From: an uncultured beta proteobacterium
Lineage (GTDB): Bacteria; Pseudomonadota; Gammaproteobacteria; Burkholderiales; Burkholderiaceae_C
Direction of reading: 5' to 3'
DNA length: 7,960 nucleotides
Assembly (NCBI GenBank): GCA_903834645.1
Contig: CAILKA010000444.1
Coordinates: forward strand, 1 to 7,960
The notes under the pieces were generated by a model. That model was given only the letters and a program-made list of their open reading frames with translations. It was not told the DNA's origin and searched no databases. The translations under genes were made by a program, and so were the position numbers. This document shows, in pieces, positions 6,634 to 7,960 of the stretch. The stretch's first letter is position 1, and each line of letters starts with the position of its first letter.

Positions 6634-6819
6634 TCAGTCGGAGCGGCGGGCGCGTACGGCCACGAGCACCACGCCCGCAGCGGCCGACACGGCTCCGCCG
6701 CCCATGAGCAGAAGTTGCAGCCCGGGCCGCGCGTCGGGCACGAAGAGCCCCACGCTGAACACCAGCAGGCCACCAAATACCAGCACCCAGATGAGGGTGT
6801 CGAGGGTCGTGCTGCGCAT
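6634..6819 (-). CDS. Small two-helix membrane protein, function unknown
   Basis: This 61-residue protein has two predicted membrane helices, about 8-27 (LIWVLVFGGLLVFSVGLFV) and 34-55 (Leu/Gly/Ala/Val-rich), joined by a short PDARPG turn. A basic C-terminal RARR tail suggests that end stays in the cytoplasm, by the positive-inside rule. There is no cysteine or other obvious catalytic residue. I do not recognise a family. The ATG at 6817-6819 is two bases after the acyl-CoA dehydrogenase stop (TGAGGATG). A weaker AGGAG lies about eleven bases upstream inside that gene, so translation is probably coupled. An in-frame GTG at 6852 would add eleven residues that only shadow the dehydrogenase's 3' end. 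Its place inside a tight enzyme operon suggests a role tied to the pathway or to membrane anchoring, but this is a guess. Confidence 0.78.
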   Translation of the reverse strand: MRSTTLDTLIWVLVFGGLLVFSVGLFVPDARPGLQLLLMGGGAVSAAAGVVLVAVRARRSD

Positions 6820-6821
6820 CC

Positions 6822-7960
6822 TCAGAACCACTCCTCGCGCATCGTGCGGCACACCGCCTCGCGTGACGCCACGACACCCAGCCAGGCGTCTATGCGCGGC
6901 AGTTCATAGGCGTGGAAGTAGCGCATCGCCGCGAGATGGCCCTGCAGGCGCGCTGCGTCGGAGCCGGCGGTATCGGCTGCGCCACCGCCTTGAGTCGCAT
7001 CCTGCCGGCCCTGCGAGCCAAGCGCTCGGTGGCAGCCCTGCCCCACGTCGAGCCAGATCCACGCGAGCACCACGTGCCCGAAGGCCTGCAGGTAGGGCGT
7101 GGCATTGGCCAGGGCTTCGTCGGGCACACCGGTGCTCCAGGCCGCGCGCGTGGCCGCCAGCAACCGGTCGATCGCGTGACCGAGGCCGCCGGCCAGCGGT
7201 GCAAGTTCGGGCACGCCGGCAGCGGCCTCGACCGTGCGCCGCATGCGCGCCTCGAGCGCACGCAGGCCGGCGCCGCTGTCCATCACCACCTTGCGCCCGA
7301 GCAGGTCCAGCGCCTGGATGCCGTGCGTGCCTTCGTGGATCATGTTCAGCCGGTTGTCGCGCCAGTACTGCTCGACCGGGAAGTCACGCGTGTAGCCGTA
7401 GCCGCCGTGCACCTGGATCGCGAGCGAATTGGCCTCCAGACACCACTCGCTGGGCCAGCTCTTCGCAATCGGCGTGAGTACTTCGAGCAGCAGTGTGGCC
7501 TCGCGCGCGGCGGCCTCTGCACCCGTGCGCAACTCGTCGACCAGGCGCGCGCAGTAGAGCTCGAGAGCGAGCGCGCCCTCGCAGTACGCCTTCTGCGCGA
7601 GCAGCATGCGGCGCACGTCGGCGTGGGCGATGATGGGCACCTGGGGTTGGCCGGGATCCTTGCCCGATGGCCCCATTGGCCGGCCCTGCGGACGCTGGCG
7701 CGCGTAGGCCAGCGAGGCCTCGTAGCCGGCCATGCCGAGCATCGTGGCCGCCATGCCCACCCCGATGCGGGCCTCGTTCATCATGTGGAACATGCAGCGC
7801 AGACCCTCGCCCGGGCGGCCGACGAGCCAGCCCACGGCGCCACTGCCCTGACCATCCAGCCCGTCACCCGCCCCTGCACGCGGGCGGAACCGCCCTTCGC
7901 CGAAGTTCAGCAGCGTGTTGGTGGTGCCGCGCCAGCCGCACTTGTGATTGAGACCCGCCA
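6822..7960 (-). CDS. Acyl-CoA dehydrogenase, DmdC-like with C-terminal extension (N-terminus cut by window edge)
   Basis: These are the last 379 residues of a large FAD-dependent acyl-CoA dehydrogenase, which puts a 2,3-double bond into an acyl-CoA and passes electrons to ETF. The reading frame stays open to the right edge, so the start and N-terminal domain are outside. Visible: AGLNHKCGWRGT, which in relatives precedes the end of the beta domain; GWLVGRPGEGLRCMFHMM; NEARIGVG, opening the helical C-terminal domain; PIIAHADVRRMLLAQKAY; HGGYGYTRDFPVEQYWRD; and IHEGTHGIQALDLLGRK, whose Glu (codon 7332-7334) sits at the catalytic-base position of this family. About 150 residues follow, matching the C-terminal extension of 3-methylmercaptopropionyl-CoA-dehydrogenase-like proteins, which total about 590-600 residues. 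Two Gly-rich inserts stand out: GDGLDGQGSG early on, and a Gln/Gly/Ala-rich linker near 7000. The substrate may be a fatty or branched acyl-CoA. DMSP degradation is not implied by family membership alone. Confidence 0.94.
   Translation of the reverse strand, partial: AGLNHKCGWRGTTNTLLNFGEGRFRPRAGAGDGLDGQGSGAVGWLVGRPGEGLRCMFHMMNEARIGVGMAATMLGMAGYEASLAYARQRPQGRPMGPSGKDPGQPQVPIIAHADVRRMLLAQKAYCEGALALELYCARLVDELRTGAEAAAREATLLLEVLTPIAKSWPSEWCLEANSLAIQVHGGYGYTRDFPVEQYWRDNRLNMIHEGTHGIQALDLLGRKVVMDSGAGLRALEARMRRTVEAAAGVPELAPLAGGLGHAIDRLLAATRAAWSTGVPDEALANATPYLQAFGHVVLAWIWLDVGQGCHRALGSQGRQDATQGGGAADTAGSDAARLQGHLAAMRYFHAYELPRIDAWLGVVASREAVCRTMREEWF

Noticed and set aside
5789..6877. Second SDR extended upstream to 6877
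   Set aside because: The extension runs through the small membrane protein gene and the end of the dehydrogenase in another frame. The ATG at 6577 has a proper ribosome-binding site.
6822..7960. Assignment of the acyl-CoA dehydrogenase to DMSP breakdown (dmdC)
   Set aside because: The C-terminal extension matches that broad family, but no other DMSP gene is visible and many relatives act on other acyl-CoAs.

Overview
The window looks like part of the chromosome of a high-GC betaproteobacterium, most likely Burkholderiales (Comamonadaceae or Sphaerotilaceae type). This rests on the strong G/C bias at third codon positions and on protein sequences that read like that group. No database search was run. 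There are no rRNA or tRNA genes, insertion sequences, CRISPR arrays or phage genes. No stretch over 300 bases lacks a gene.

Every convincing gene is on the minus strand, so transcription runs from high to low coordinates. In that order: (1) the C-terminal part of a large acyl-CoA dehydrogenase of the DmdC-like, C-terminally extended type, cut by the right edge; (2) a 61-residue protein with two membrane helices; (3) an SDR oxidoreductase with an NADP-type pocket; (4) a PaaI-type hotdog thioesterase; (5) a zinc-free MDR-family NADP-dependent oxidoreductase, CurA/leukotriene-B4-dehydrogenase-like; (6) an ElaA-type GNAT acetyltransferase with a TTG start; (7) a doubtful 33-codon ORF; (8) a second SDR with an NAD-type acidic residue; (9) tex, the S1-domain transcription accessory protein; (10) the N-terminal part of a TonB-dependent outer-membrane receptor, cut by the left edge.

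The genes are packed as in one long operon. Gaps are 2, 56, 19, 22 and 7 bases down to the acetyltransferase. A 114-base gap follows, then 16 bases before tex, and tex overlaps the receptor start by four bases (GTGA). No intrinsic terminator or clear promoter is visible between them. The first five enzymes fit acyl-CoA or enone/ketone redox metabolism, by family: dehydrogenation of an acyl-CoA, two hydroxyl/keto oxidoreductases, a double-bond reductase and a thioesterase to release CoA. The actual substrate cannot be read from the sequence. Tex and the receptor are housekeeping or uptake genes that appear co-transcribed with it.

This is mostly an ordinary metabolic region. The points worth a second look are the 114-base gap (strong Shine-Dalgarno, tiny ORF coupled by ATGA to the SDR, and a 9-bp hairpin), the tex/receptor overlap, and the small membrane protein inside the enzyme cluster.
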